From an uncultured Pelagibacteraceae bacterium (GTDB lineage Bacteria; Pseudomonadota; Alphaproteobacteria; Pelagibacterales; Pelagibacteraceae), in assembly GCA_902622245.1 (NCBI GenBank), contig CACNPC010000002.1, positions 1 to 64,000 of the forward strand: a stretch of 64,000 nucleotides of DNA, given 5' to 3'. How positions within the stretch are numbered: position 1 is the stretch's first letter; every line of letters starts with the position of its first letter. Of this stretch, positions 53,804 through 61,668 are shown one piece after another. The notes below the pieces were generated by a model. That model ran no database searches. It saw only the letters and a program-made list of their open reading frames with translations, and had not been told where the DNA came from. The position numbers and the translations under genes were made by a program.

Positions 53804-54352
53804 ATGATTAACAAAAAATTTTTTAAAGTATTTTTATTGATAATTTTCACAGGATTAATTACAAGCTGTATAAATAATCAATCTATGAAACCAGAAGATT
53901 TTAAAGATCAAAAACCAAGACTAATAATTGAAGAATATTTAAGCGGAAACGTCAAAGCTTGGGGTATACTACAAAACAGATCAGGTAAAGTTACAAGACA
54001 ATTCTCAGCAGACCTAGACGGTAAGTGGGATGGCAAACAACTTATATTAGACGAAAAATTTATTTGGAATGATGGTGAAATACAAAATAGGCAATGGGTA
54101 ATAGATAAAATTGATGAACATAATTACGAGGGAACTGCAGGCGATGTAGTTGGTAAGGCTAGGGGGTATTCATATGGCCCAGCATTTAAATTTGAGTATG
54201 TTTTGTTAGTTCCTGTGAAAGGAAAAAATATCAAAATTACTTTTGATGATTGGATATTTATGCAAGACGAAAGAGTAGCTATCAACAGAGCTAAAATGAC
54301 AAAATTTGGAATTAAAGTTGCAGAGTTGACCGTGATGTTTGTTAAAGATTAA
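53804..54352 (+). CDS. DUF3833-family lipoprotein
   Basis: The product has a lipoprotein signal ending in ITSC (cysteine 22). The mature domain contains YLSGNVKAWGILQNRSGKVT, RQFSADLDGKWDGKQLILDE, WNDGEIQNRQWVIDKIDEHN and YEGTAGDVVGKARGYSYGPA, a pattern I recognise as DUF3833. The function is unknown. Such genes are repeatedly found with Cfa, DUF1365, SDR and flavoprotein genes, so it probably serves lipid modification or transport at the envelope. It follows cfa by one base and converges with the SDR gene. Confidence 0.82.
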   Translation: MINKKFFKVFLLIIFTGLITSCINNQSMKPEDFKDQKPRLIIEEYLSGNVKAWGILQNRSGKVTRQFSADLDGKWDGKQLILDEKFIWNDGEIQNRQWVIDKIDEHNYEGTAGDVVGKARGYSYGPAFKFEYVLLVPVKGKNIKITFDDWIFMQDERVAINRAKMTKFGIKVAELTVMFVKD

Positions 54353-54354
54353 TT

Positions 54355-55113
54355 TTATTTTTTTTGTAATTTAGTTAATTTCCGTATTAAATAAAAATAT
54401 AATCGATCAGGAATTATTTTTAAAAATTTAAGGATCAAAGTTAATTCTTTTGGGTAATGTATTTCAAAATTAGAACCATTAATAAGCCCATCATAAATTT
54501 TGTCTGCCGAGAATTCTGGAGTTTTTAGAAAAGGCATCTTAAAATCATTCTTATCAGTCATTGGTGTTTTTATAAAACCTGGAGAAACTAAACAAACCCT
54601 CACGCCATATCTTCCAAAATCAAAATGTAAACTTTCAGCAAGATTACTTAAAGCAGCTTTGGATGGTCCATAGCCACTTGAGTTAGGTAAGCCTTTATAT
54701 CCTGCAATCGAAGATACAATGGTAATAATACCTTTTCCTCTTTCTCGAAAATGAGTTTCAACTGCTTTTATACAATTTAATGTTCCAAAAAAATTTACTT
54801 TAAATACATTTTCAATTTGCTCTACATCAATTTCTTTTTCTTTTTTTGGATCCCAAGTTCCCGTAGAAAAAAAACAAATTTCAACATCCCCAATTTCCTT
54901 TTTTATATTTTCAAAAACAGACTTACACTTTTCCTTATCATTTACATCAAGTGGAAAAGATTTAATATTTTGATGCTTATCTTCGATTTCTTTTAATAAA
55001 TTTTCTCTTCTTGCAGAAATAGCAACTGTCCATCCATTATTAGCAAATTTTAACGCAAGTGCCTTGCCAATTCCTGTACTTCCACCGGTGATCCAAATTA
55101 CTTTTTTATTCAT
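54355..55113 (-). CDS. Short-chain dehydrogenase/reductase
   Basis: The 252-residue Rossmann-fold enzyme has the NAD(P) motif GGSTGIGKALA near residue 9, the catalytic serine in IVSSIAGYKG near 140, and the Y-x3-K pair in SGYGPSKAALSNLAESLHF near 155. NFFGTLNCIKAV is seen mid-protein. The C-terminus is basic and hydrophobic, hinting at membrane association. Substrate is unknown. Although on the opposite strand, it lies inside the flavoprotein-Cfa-DUF3833-TspO group, and SDR genes are common members of such clusters. Confidence 0.9.
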   Translation of the reverse strand: MNKKVIWITGGSTGIGKALALKFANNGWTVAISARRENLLKEIEDKHQNIKSFPLDVNDKEKCKSVFENIKKEIGDVEICFFSTGTWDPKKEKEIDVEQIENVFKVNFFGTLNCIKAVETHFRERGKGIITIVSSIAGYKGLPNSSGYGPSKAALSNLAESLHFDFGRYGVRVCLVSPGFIKTPMTDKNDFKMPFLKTPEFSADKIYDGLINGSNFEIHYPKELTLILKFLKIIPDRLYFYLIRKLTKLQKK

Positions 55114-55137
55114 ATTTAACTGCTGTATAGTACTTAA

Positions 55138-55605
55138 ATGCTAAAAAATAAAATTTTATCTTTTATTCTCTTTGCAATTACTACGTTTTCAGCTTCATTT
55201 ATTGGAGGTTTGGTTACTATAAATTTTAAAGAACCTTGGTATTCAAATTTATCTAAACCTCAATACAATCCACCAGATTGGATATTTGGGCCAGTATGGA
55301 CATTACTTTATTTATTTATGACAATAGCCATATGGAATGCGTGGCATAAAAACACGAAAAATTTAAATATTGTATTTTTATATTTCATTCATCTTTTTTT
55401 TAATACAACTTGGAGTGTTGTTTTCTTTGGTTTCCATAATATTTCTTTAGCAATTTTAAATCTTGTTGTGTTAATTATATTTATTGTTTTATTGGTATTT
55501 AAATATAAGAATATAAGTCAATTAAGCATGTATTTGATGATTCCATACTTGTTATGGTGTTGTTTTGCATTGCTTTTAAATATAAACATTTTTTTGATAA
55601 ACTAA
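55138..55605 (+). CDS. tspO: TspO/MBR-family membrane protein
   Basis: TspO binds porphyrins and related ligands and in Rhodobacter modulates photosynthetic gene expression and stress responses. The 155-residue product has five helices and the family segments FIGGLVTINFKEPWYSNLSK, PQYNPPDWIFGPVWTLLYLF and FNTTWSVVFFGFHNISLAIL, with the tryptophan-rich ligand pocket. It starts 24 bases from the divergent SDR gene and sits next to the Cfa-type operon, supporting a light or oxidative-stress connection. It abuts the DAO-type gene with one base between. Confidence 0.94.
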   Translation: MLKNKILSFILFAITTFSASFIGGLVTINFKEPWYSNLSKPQYNPPDWIFGPVWTLLYLFMTIAIWNAWHKNTKNLNIVFLYFIHLFFNTTWSVVFFGFHNISLAILNLVVLIIFIVLLVFKYKNISQLSMYLMIPYLLWCCFALLLNINIFLIN

Positions 55606-55606
55606 T

Positions 55607-56710
55607 ATGGATGATGTTGTAATAGTAGGTGGTGGTATAATTGGAGCTGCAACTGCATACTTTATGTCCAAAGAAGGCAGAAAAGTAAAAGTCATTGAAA
55701 GGGATCCAACTTATAAAACTGCGTCATTCCCATTATCACTTGGTGGATTTAGACGACAGTTTTTTCAAAAAGAAAATATTCTTTTAGGAAAATTTGCAAG
55801 GGAATTTATATTCCAAATACCAGAATTATTAAAAACTGAAAAAAATCCAAATCCAACAGCTAGCATGGTGCCTAATGGATACCTTCTAATGTTTGGACCA
55901 GATCATGCAGAAGAGCAATACAGAGCTTTAGAAAATCATAAAGAATGTGAAGCGGGTACAAAAAATATTAAAGGTTCTGAATTGAAAAAATATTTTCCTT
56001 ACATTAATGAGGAAGGAATTGAAACTGCAACATTTACTGATAACAAGAGCGAGGGATGGATTGATCCATTTTTATTTCATAGCGCATTAAAGCATAAAGC
56101 AATTGATCTTGGGGCAGAATTCATTAAGGGAGAAGTTAAGAGCCTATCTGAAATTAATGCAAAGACAATTATTTCTGCAGCTGGGTGTTGGACTAAAGAA
56201 CTACTTGAAGATATTCCTGTAGTACCTCAAAAACATACAGTCTTTAGAGTTAAATGTCCTAAACATATTCCAGAGATGCCATTATCCGGAGATCTAACAA
56301 CAGGAGTATATTGGCGACCAGAAGGAAAAGAATATTTAGCAGGTTCTCCAATTTCAGTATTTGATGCAGAAGATCTTGAACCTGCATGGAATGATTTTGA
56401 AGAATTAGTTTGGCCTGCTCTTGCAAAAAGAATACCAGCATTTGAAGAACTAAAGTTAACAGGTGGATGGGCTGGATATTATGATTGTAACAAATTAGAT
56501 AATAATGCTGTAGTTGGAAAACATCCAAAATATGAAAATGTTTACATGGCCTCAGGATTTACCGGCAGAGGTTTAATGCAAGCACCAGGAATTGGTAGAG
56601 CTCTAACTGAATTAATTACTACAGGCAATTATCAAACTATAGATATTAGTGTTTTTGCAGTCGAAAGAGTATTAAATAGCTCAGCAAGACCCGAGCCCTA
56701 CGTCTTATAA
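55607..56710 (+). CDS. FAD-dependent oxidoreductase of the DAO family
   Basis: The 367-residue product has the DAO fold: VVIVGGGIIGAATAYFMSKE at the start, TASFPLSLGGFRRQFFQKEN near residue 38, FTDNKSEGWIDPFLFHSALK near 145 and TIISAAGCWTKELLEDIPVV near 185. The C-terminal ASGFTGRGLMQAPGIGRALT near residue 315 binds the flavin. Members oxidise secondary or small amino acids such as sarcosine, dimethylglycine, glycine or proline. In this genome, rich in glycine/one-carbon genes, a sarcosine- or glycine-like substrate is plausible but not shown. The last six bases overlap a small minus-strand gene. Confidence 0.86.
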   Translation: MDDVVIVGGGIIGAATAYFMSKEGRKVKVIERDPTYKTASFPLSLGGFRRQFFQKENILLGKFAREFIFQIPELLKTEKNPNPTASMVPNGYLLMFGPDHAEEQYRALENHKECEAGTKNIKGSELKKYFPYINEEGIETATFTDNKSEGWIDPFLFHSALKHKAIDLGAEFIKGEVKSLSEINAKTIISAAGCWTKELLEDIPVVPQKHTVFRVKCPKHIPEMPLSGDLTTGVYWRPEGKEYLAGSPISVFDAEDLEPAWNDFEELVWPALAKRIPAFEELKLTGGWAGYYDCNKLDNNAVVGKHPKYENVYMASGFTGRGLMQAPGIGRALTELITTGNYQTIDISVFAVERVLNSSARPEPYVL

Positions 56711-56875
56711 TTTTTTTACGTAAACTCCCATCATCCCATTAAAAAAAGATACAGCAATTATAAGAATTTGACCTTTTAGTGAGTAAAAATCAAATGATGG
56801 ATAAAAACTGATAGCTATACTCAAAAAAATATAGGTTAATAAAAAGGGTCTATAAAACTTCTTTAAAAATTTCAT
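56705..56875 (-). CDS. 56-residue two-helix membrane protein
   Basis: The frame starts MKFLKKFYRPFLLTYIFLSI, continues AISFYPSFDFYSLKGQILII and ends AVSFFNGMMGVYVKKL, then TAA. It has a basic N-terminus and two hydrophobic segments (about residues 10-27 and 36-52), with a basic C-terminus, typical of a small inner-membrane hairpin. The frame fills an otherwise empty spacer between the DAO gene and the MDR gene, which is on the same strand 11 bases upstream of the ATG. I recognise no family. Co-transcription with the MDR oxidoreductase and msrA is likely. Confidence 0.62.
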   Translation of the reverse strand: MKFLKKFYRPFLLTYIFLSIAISFYPSFDFYSLKGQILIIAVSFFNGMMGVYVKKL

Positions 56876-56886
56876 AAAAATTCTAA

Positions 56887-57894
56887 TTAAATTTTTACAA
56901 GCATTTTTCCTATGTTTTTACCTTCTAATAAATCAATGAATGATTTTGGCGTATTTTCTATACCTTCGTAAACAGTTTCTTTAAATTTAATTTTATCTTC
57001 TAATAACCATTTAGTCATATCGGTTTCAAACTGTTCTCTATCATTTTCATGATCAAAAATTATAAAACCTTTAATAGTTAGTCTTTTTACAAGAACATGA
57101 GCCATATTTTTTAAACCAGAGCCAGGATTAGTTGCATTCATTTGGGATATCCTTCCACAAATTACAATCCTTCCAAAGTTCTTCATTTGAAAAATAGCTG
57201 ACTCTAAGAAATCACCACCTACATTATCAAAATATAAATCAAATCCTTCAGGACAAACTTCTTTAAGATGCAAAACAAGATTTTCAATTTTTTTATAGTT
57301 AAACGCATGATCAATTTTTAAATCATTTTTCAGCCATTTAACTTTTTCATCAGATCCTGTACTTGCAATTACTTTACAACCCATATTTTTTGCAATTTGA
57401 CAAACAGTAGATCCAACACTACCTCCAGCTGAAGAAACAAGGATTGTTTGACCTGGTTTTAATTCACCATGTTTAAAAAGTCCTATATAAGCTGTATGAC
57501 CTGTCATTCCAAGTGGACCCAGATATGTTTGAATAGGAATATTCATTGGCTCAATTTTTTTTAGATCATTGGAATTACAAACAAAGTAATCTCTCATTCC
57601 GAAATTACTAAAAACAATATCTCCTTCTTTAAAATTTTTGTCTTTAGACTCTTTAACTATACCTAAAGCATAACCTTCCATCTCTTCACCAATATTAAAA
57701 GGCGGTTTATAGTTTTTTCTTTCAGTCATCCTTGCCCTCATATAAGGATCAACTGAAATCCATAAATTTAAAACCAATATATTGTTCTTGGCATCTAAAG
57801 ATATCTCTTTTGTTTTTATTTCAAAGTCAGTTTGTTTTGGCAGACCTGTAGGGATATAGTTTTTTAAAGCTACGAATTTGCTTGTTACAGGCAT
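56887..57894 (-). CDS. NADP-dependent MDR-superfamily oxidoreductase (CurA/LTB4DH-like)
   Basis: This 335-residue zinc-free medium-chain reductase is recognised by WISVDPYMRARMTERKNYKP near residue 47 and LGPLGMTGHTAYIGLFKHGE near 127. The nucleotide-binding segment TILVSSAGGSVGSTVCQIAK lies near 152 and YFDNVGGDFLESAI near 225. Relatives reduce alpha,beta-unsaturated carbonyls such as 2-alkenals, which arise from lipid peroxidation. Next to msrA this fits a defence against oxidative damage. It starts three bases downstream of the msrA stop on the same strand. Confidence 0.9.
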   Translation of the reverse strand: MPVTSKFVALKNYIPTGLPKQTDFEIKTKEISLDAKNNILVLNLWISVDPYMRARMTERKNYKPPFNIGEEMEGYALGIVKESKDKNFKEGDIVFSNFGMRDYFVCNSNDLKKIEPMNIPIQTYLGPLGMTGHTAYIGLFKHGELKPGQTILVSSAGGSVGSTVCQIAKNMGCKVIASTGSDEKVKWLKNDLKIDHAFNYKKIENLVLHLKEVCPEGFDLYFDNVGGDFLESAIFQMKNFGRIVICGRISQMNATNPGSGLKNMAHVLVKRLTIKGFIIFDHENDREQFETDMTKWLLEDKIKFKETVYEGIENTPKSFIDLLEGKNIGKMLVKI

Positions 57895-57897
57895 TAA

Positions 57898-58470
57898 TTA
57901 TGATCCCCAAATAATATCAAGTATTCTCTCTCTTTTGCATGCTTTCTTATATTTTAAATAATTTTCTAAATATACTTGATAGTAATCTTGATGTTTATCC
58001 TCTGCTTTGTAAAAAATCTCAAATTCTTTAACATATGTGACTACCTTCTTTTTAAATTTCTTTTCTAATCTTCTTATATCTTTCTCAATTAAATCTTTCT
58101 GATAATCGTTTTCATAAAATGCTACAGATCTGTAGCTGTATCCTTTATCGCAAAACTGGCCATAAGCATCAAATGGATCAATATTAAGCCAGAAGTTTTT
58201 TAAGAGTTCTTTATAGGATATTTTCTCTTTGTCATAAATTATTTCAACAACCTCAAAATGACCAGTATCTCCATAGGTGACTTCTCTATATGTTGGATTT
58301 GCAGTGATCCCTCCTGAGTAACCTGATATAACTTCTTCTACACCTTCCAACATTTCAAAAGATTCTTCCATGCACCAGAAGCAACCTCCTGCAAAATACG
58401 CTTTATCTTTTGAATGAGAGAATGATGTCGATACAAGAAATAATAGTAAAAAGTAGTAAAATAACCTCAT
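57898..58470 (-). CDS. msrA: Peptide methionine-S-sulfoxide reductase MsrA, exported form
   Basis: MsrA reduces the S-epimer of methionine sulfoxide in proteins. The catalytic motif GCFWCMEESFEMLEGV lies near residue 30, with GYSGGITANPTYREVTYGDT and GHFEVVEIIYD following; the C-terminal region contains CKRER, a possible resolving cysteine. A signal peptide (about residues 1-20, LFLVSTSFSHS) implies action in the periplasm rather than the cytosol, which is less usual for MsrA. The 190-residue length suits one MsrA domain with no MsrB fusion. An 18-pair hairpin lies between it and the upstream fdh gene. Confidence 0.94.
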   Translation of the reverse strand: MRLFYYFLLLFLVSTSFSHSKDKAYFAGGCFWCMEESFEMLEGVEEVISGYSGGITANPTYREVTYGDTGHFEVVEIIYDKEKISYKELLKNFWLNIDPFDAYGQFCDKGYSYRSVAFYENDYQKDLIEKDIRRLEKKFKKKVVTYVKEFEIFYKAEDKHQDYYQVYLENYLKYKKACKRERILDIIWGS

Positions 58471-58507
58471 ATCTAAAATATATAATAATGAGGGTTTAAA
58501 TCTATGG

Positions 58508-58548
58508 TATTAAAGGTAGCTACTTATTTAAGTAGCATACCTTTAATA
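58508..58548 (-). promoter_or_regulatory. Strong hairpin between fdh and msrA
   Basis: TATTAAAGGTA and TACCTTTAATA pair around an inner stem GCTACTT / AAGTAGC with loop ATTT and a single bulged base, giving 18 pairs. On the minus strand it lies just after the fdh stop but is not followed by a T-run. It is more likely a 3'-end stabiliser, processing site or partial terminator than a classic terminator. Confidence 0.6.
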
Positions 58549-58556
58549 AATCTATT

Positions 58557-59756
58557 TTATTTTTTTTGATATTTAGCAGCTTCTTCTGATCCACTAGTTG
58601 CAGACCCTTTACTGTAAGAATGCGCACCCATTCCTGCTAATTGGCCATCTTTTACGATCAAATATTGATTTCTAATTTCTTTTCCTTCAAAGAAACATTC
58701 CAATATTTCTCTTACACCATCTGCATATCTTGCTTGAGCAGATAAAGATGTACCAGAAGTGTGAGGTGTCATTCCATGATTTGGCATTGTTCTCCATACA
58801 TGGTCATTTGGAGCAGGCTGTGGAAACCATACATCACCTGCGTAACCACTTAGCTGTCCACTTTTTAGGGCTTTAGCTATTGCATCTCGATTACAAATTT
58901 TACCTCTTGCAGTGTTAACTATGTATGCTCCTTTTTTCATTTTACTTATCATTTCATCATCAAACAAATTTTCAGTTTCAGGATGAAGTGGGCAATTAAT
59001 TGTAACAACGTCGCAAACTTTTACCATAGACTCCACTGATTCATGAAAAGTTAAGTTTAGTTCTTTTTCAACACTGTCAGGTAATTTATGTCTGTCAAAA
59101 TAGTGCAAATGAACATCAAATGGTTTCATTTTTCTAAGTGCATCTAATCCGATTCTTCCAGCGGCAACGGTTCCTATATGCATTCCTTCAACGTCATAAC
59201 TTCTCTGAACAGCATCTGCAATATTCCATCCACCTTCATTAACTATTCTATGTTGATTGTGATAATCTCTAACCATTGAAACAATCATCATTACTATGTG
59301 TTCAGCAACTGATCTAGAATTACAGAAAGTTACTTCAACAACATCAATTTTATTATCCATTGCTGCTTGTAAATCAACGTGATCAGAACCTATTCCTGCT
59401 GTTATTGCCATCTTAAGGTTTTTAGCTTTAGCGATTCTTTCTTTAGTTAAATAATAAGGGAAAAATGGTTGAGAGATAACAATGTCAGCATCAACAATAT
59501 GTTTATCCGCTTCGCATCCATCTCCATCTTTACTGTTAGTAACAACCAATTCGTGTCCATTACTCTCTAAAAACTTTCTCAAACCAAGTTCACCTGAAAC
59601 ACAACCAAGTAATTGGCCTGGTGTAAAATCTCTTCCTTTAGGCGATGGCAATGTCATTCCATCTGGATATTTCTCTAATTTTGGTAAATCCGACAGAGGA
59701 TAAGATTTAGGCATTCCTCCTTTTGGATCATCATACAATACACAAAGTACTTTCAT
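58557..59756 (-). CDS. fdh: NAD-dependent formate dehydrogenase
   Basis: This metal-free enzyme of the D-2-hydroxyacid dehydrogenase family oxidises formate to CO2 with reduction of NAD. Markers include QPFFPYYLTKERI near residue 99, AGIGSDHVDLQAAM near 120, VTFCNSRSVAEHIVMMIVSM near 142 (the formate-binding Asn), the Rossmann segment GTVAAGRIGLDALRKMKPFD near 195, and the catalytic-His motif MTPHTSGTSLSAQARYADG near 330. The 399-residue length matches bacterial FDH. In SAR11 such enzymes end one-carbon oxidation pathways, drawing formate from the tetrahydrofolate pool that GcvTHP feeds. A ribosome site (AGGAG) precedes the ATG. Confidence 0.97.
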   Translation of the reverse strand: MKVLCVLYDDPKGGMPKSYPLSDLPKLEKYPDGMTLPSPKGRDFTPGQLLGCVSGELGLRKFLESNGHELVVTNSKDGDGCEADKHIVDADIVISQPFFPYYLTKERIAKAKNLKMAITAGIGSDHVDLQAAMDNKIDVVEVTFCNSRSVAEHIVMMIVSMVRDYHNQHRIVNEGGWNIADAVQRSYDVEGMHIGTVAAGRIGLDALRKMKPFDVHLHYFDRHKLPDSVEKELNLTFHESVESMVKVCDVVTINCPLHPETENLFDDEMISKMKKGAYIVNTARGKICNRDAIAKALKSGQLSGYAGDVWFPQPAPNDHVWRTMPNHGMTPHTSGTSLSAQARYADGVREILECFFEGKEIRNQYLIVKDGQLAGMGAHSYSKGSATSGSEEAAKYQKK

Positions 59757-59810
59757 TTTTACTCCTATTACTAGCTTCTCTAAGCTGAATTATTAATTAT
59801 TATTTGAAAA

Positions 59811-59838
59811 GACTAGCACAAGTTAAATAGGACTAGCA
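59811..59838. repeat. Direct repeat upstream of fdh
   Basis: GACTAGCA occurs at 59811-59818 and again at 59831-59838, exactly 20 bases apart (about two helical turns), 55-82 bases upstream of the fdh start. On the minus strand it reads TGCTAGTC twice. The spacing would put both copies on one face of the DNA, as for a regulator binding site. Confidence 0.4.
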
Positions 59839-59850
59839 AACAAATTGTGT

Positions 59851-60315
59851 TTATTTTGGGTAATTCCTTTTAGCAATAAATTTGTTCAAGATTATGCCAA
59901 AAACTATCACAATAATTGATCCGCTTATAACTGGGGAAATTAAATATTCAAATGAAACTGACCCCATGATCACAATTATAGGATTTCCTCCTGCAGGAGG
60001 GTGGGTTACATTAAGAATAATCATTAATCCGACACCTATTCCAACAGCAACAGGTATAATAATATATATCGGAAGTGGAACGAAATTCACAAATATCACA
60101 CCAACAAGTGAAGTTAAAAAATGACCAAAAAATATATTTTTAGGTTTTGCAAAAGGACTTTCTGGATACCCATAAAGCAAAACCATTGTAGAACCATAGG
60201 AAGCAATCAAAAATAATCCATAAGGTGTTTTATAAGTAAGCAATGACAAAACCCCAATTGTCATAGTAGAAAATATTGCAGCGATAGCAGGTTTTTTAAT
60301 ATCTAAATTATTCAT
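59851..60315 (-). CDS. HPP-family membrane protein
   Basis: The protein has four hydrophobic helices and the namesake motif in LNVTHPPAGGNPIIVIMGSV near residue 108. FGHFLTSLVGVIFVNFVPLP lies near residue 75. HPP-family proteins are integral membrane proteins; plant/cyanobacterial members are associated with nitrite transport, but bacterial functions are mostly open. I place the start at the ATG at 60315 (154 residues, MNNLDIKKPAIAAIF), which overlaps the end of the upstream IscU-like gene. An alternative start at 60339 would add eight residues. Confidence 0.87.
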   Translation of the reverse strand: MNNLDIKKPAIAAIFSTMTIGVLSLLTYKTPYGLFLIASYGSTMVLLYGYPESPFAKPKNIFFGHFLTSLVGVIFVNFVPLPIYIIIPVAVGIGVGLMIILNVTHPPAGGNPIIVIMGSVSFEYLISPVISGSIIVIVFGIILNKFIAKRNYPK

Positions 60316-60709
60316 CAATGCTGAGTTTCTTAATTGCAATTAATGGCATTAATACACAGTTTTTTCTAGATATATTTTTTTTATTAAACAATTTATTAAA
60401 TTTATTTAGATTTTTTGGCAAAGGTTTAATTTCATTTTCAAAATAATCGATAAGATTTTTTAATAAATAATTAATTTTATTTTTACTTTTTTTGATAAGT
60501 TTATGAGATATTAAGCTTGCAGAAGCTTGACAGTAAATACAGGATTTTGTCTGATACCCAATATCTTGTATTATATTTTTCTTAATATTAACTCTCATTT
60601 CAATTATATCGCCACAAGTTTTATTTTTATATTTCGATCTATGAGTGTAATCTTTCAATATTTTATTATTAGTCGTGTCGGATGCAATTTTTATTATATC
60701 TAAATCCAT
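60308..60709 (-). CDS. IscU/SufU/NifU-N-like protein
   Basis: This 133-residue protein has the scaffold-domain pattern: CGDIIEMRVNI near residue 32, then KSCIYCQASASLISHKLIKK near 56 and a third conserved cysteine in RKNCVLMPLIAIKKL near the C-terminus. IscU-like proteins assemble or hand over iron-sulfur clusters using three such cysteines. A stand-alone copy outside an isc or suf operon suggests an accessory role. Its neighbour is an HPP membrane protein with an eight-base overlap, giving no firm clue. A zinc-binding SufU-type sulfur acceptor is the main alternative. Confidence 0.78.
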   Translation of the reverse strand: MDLDIIKIASDTTNNKILKDYTHRSKYKNKTCGDIIEMRVNIKKNIIQDIGYQTKSCIYCQASASLISHKLIKKSKNKINYLLKNLIDYFENEIKPLPKNLNKFNKLFNKKNISRKNCVLMPLIAIKKLSIDE

Positions 60710-60756
60710 ATTTATTTAATAATATCACTAAAAATTTATAAAAAATAAATTAATTT

Positions 60757-61662
60757 ATGCCTGATTTAAAAAATCCTAAAGTAGCTATTCCAATTGTTTT
60801 ATTTGCAGGCATACTTTGGTCATTTGGACCATATGTTGTAAGACATATAGACCAACCCGAAACTGTCCCTTGGCAATACTTATTTGCAAGAGGCATTGTT
60901 ATTTTTTTATTGCTGAATATTTACTTATTTCTGGAAGAAGGAATTTCATTTTATAAAAATTATTTTAAAATTGGGATATCTGGAATTATAGGTGGTGTCG
61001 GTTTAGGAACAGCAATGATAACTTTTATTTGGTCAATTACTAACACGACAGCAGCAGTAACTTTATTATGTTTAGCTGCAATGCCTTTTATAACCGCGCT
61101 ACTTGGTTTTCTATTTTTGAAAGAAAAAATTTCAATCACAGTTTGGATATCAATTTTAGTCGCTGCATTTGGTATAATAGTAATGGCCTACGGTAATACC
61201 GAAGAAAATTCTTTAATGGGTCTAATTTTTGGATTAGTATCTGCACTAGGTTTTTCAATTTTTTCAGTAAGTCTGAGATGGAGAAAACAAACTCCTAAGT
61301 TTACAACTGTTGCTATAGCAGGATTATTTTGTTTTTTATTTTCAACAGTTATGCTTTTAAATAACGATGCAAATTTCTTATCTTCAAATAAAAATGAAGC
61401 ATTATTTGCCACTCATGGAACACTTGTGTGCATGGGCTTAATTCTTTATTCAATTGGGTCTAAACATATTCCTGCAGCTGATTTAACGCTATTGTCTTTG
61501 ACTGAAGTAATAGGAGGAATATTTTGGGTTTGGCTTCCATGGCTTGGAATAAATGAAATTCCTTCAACTAATACAATTATTGGTGGCTTCTTTATTTTTT
61601 TAGCTATTTTTTATTATAGTATGATAATGCAATCTAATAGAAGATTTATTGGATTAAATTAA
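60757..61662 (+). CDS. EamA/DMT-family transporter
   Basis: This 301-residue protein has ten hydrophobic helices in two EamA repeats. IPIVLFAGILWSFGPYVVRH opens the first; the repeat ends with FLKEKISITVWISILVAAFG near residue 125, and LTLLSLTEVIGGIFWVWLPW with LGINEIPSTNTIIGG marks the second near residue 250. It is related to the protein at 45.2 kb. The amidinotransferase gene starts six bases after the stop, so the transporter may move a substrate or product of that enzyme, for example a guanidino compound or amino acid. This is only a positional inference. Confidence 0.88.
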   Translation: MPDLKNPKVAIPIVLFAGILWSFGPYVVRHIDQPETVPWQYLFARGIVIFLLLNIYLFLEEGISFYKNYFKIGISGIIGGVGLGTAMITFIWSITNTTAAVTLLCLAAMPFITALLGFLFLKEKISITVWISILVAAFGIIVMAYGNTEENSLMGLIFGLVSALGFSIFSVSLRWRKQTPKFTTVAIAGLFCFLFSTVMLLNNDANFLSSNKNEALFATHGTLVCMGLILYSIGSKHIPAADLTLLSLTEVIGGIFWVWLPWLGINEIPSTNTIIGGFFIFLAIFYYSMIMQSNRRFIGLN

Positions 61663-61668
61663 TTTTAC

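Noticed and set aside
45207-61662. The two DMT permease genes (45.2 and 60.8 kb) as a recent duplication
   Set aside because: They share only family-level sequence; they are far apart and not near-identical.
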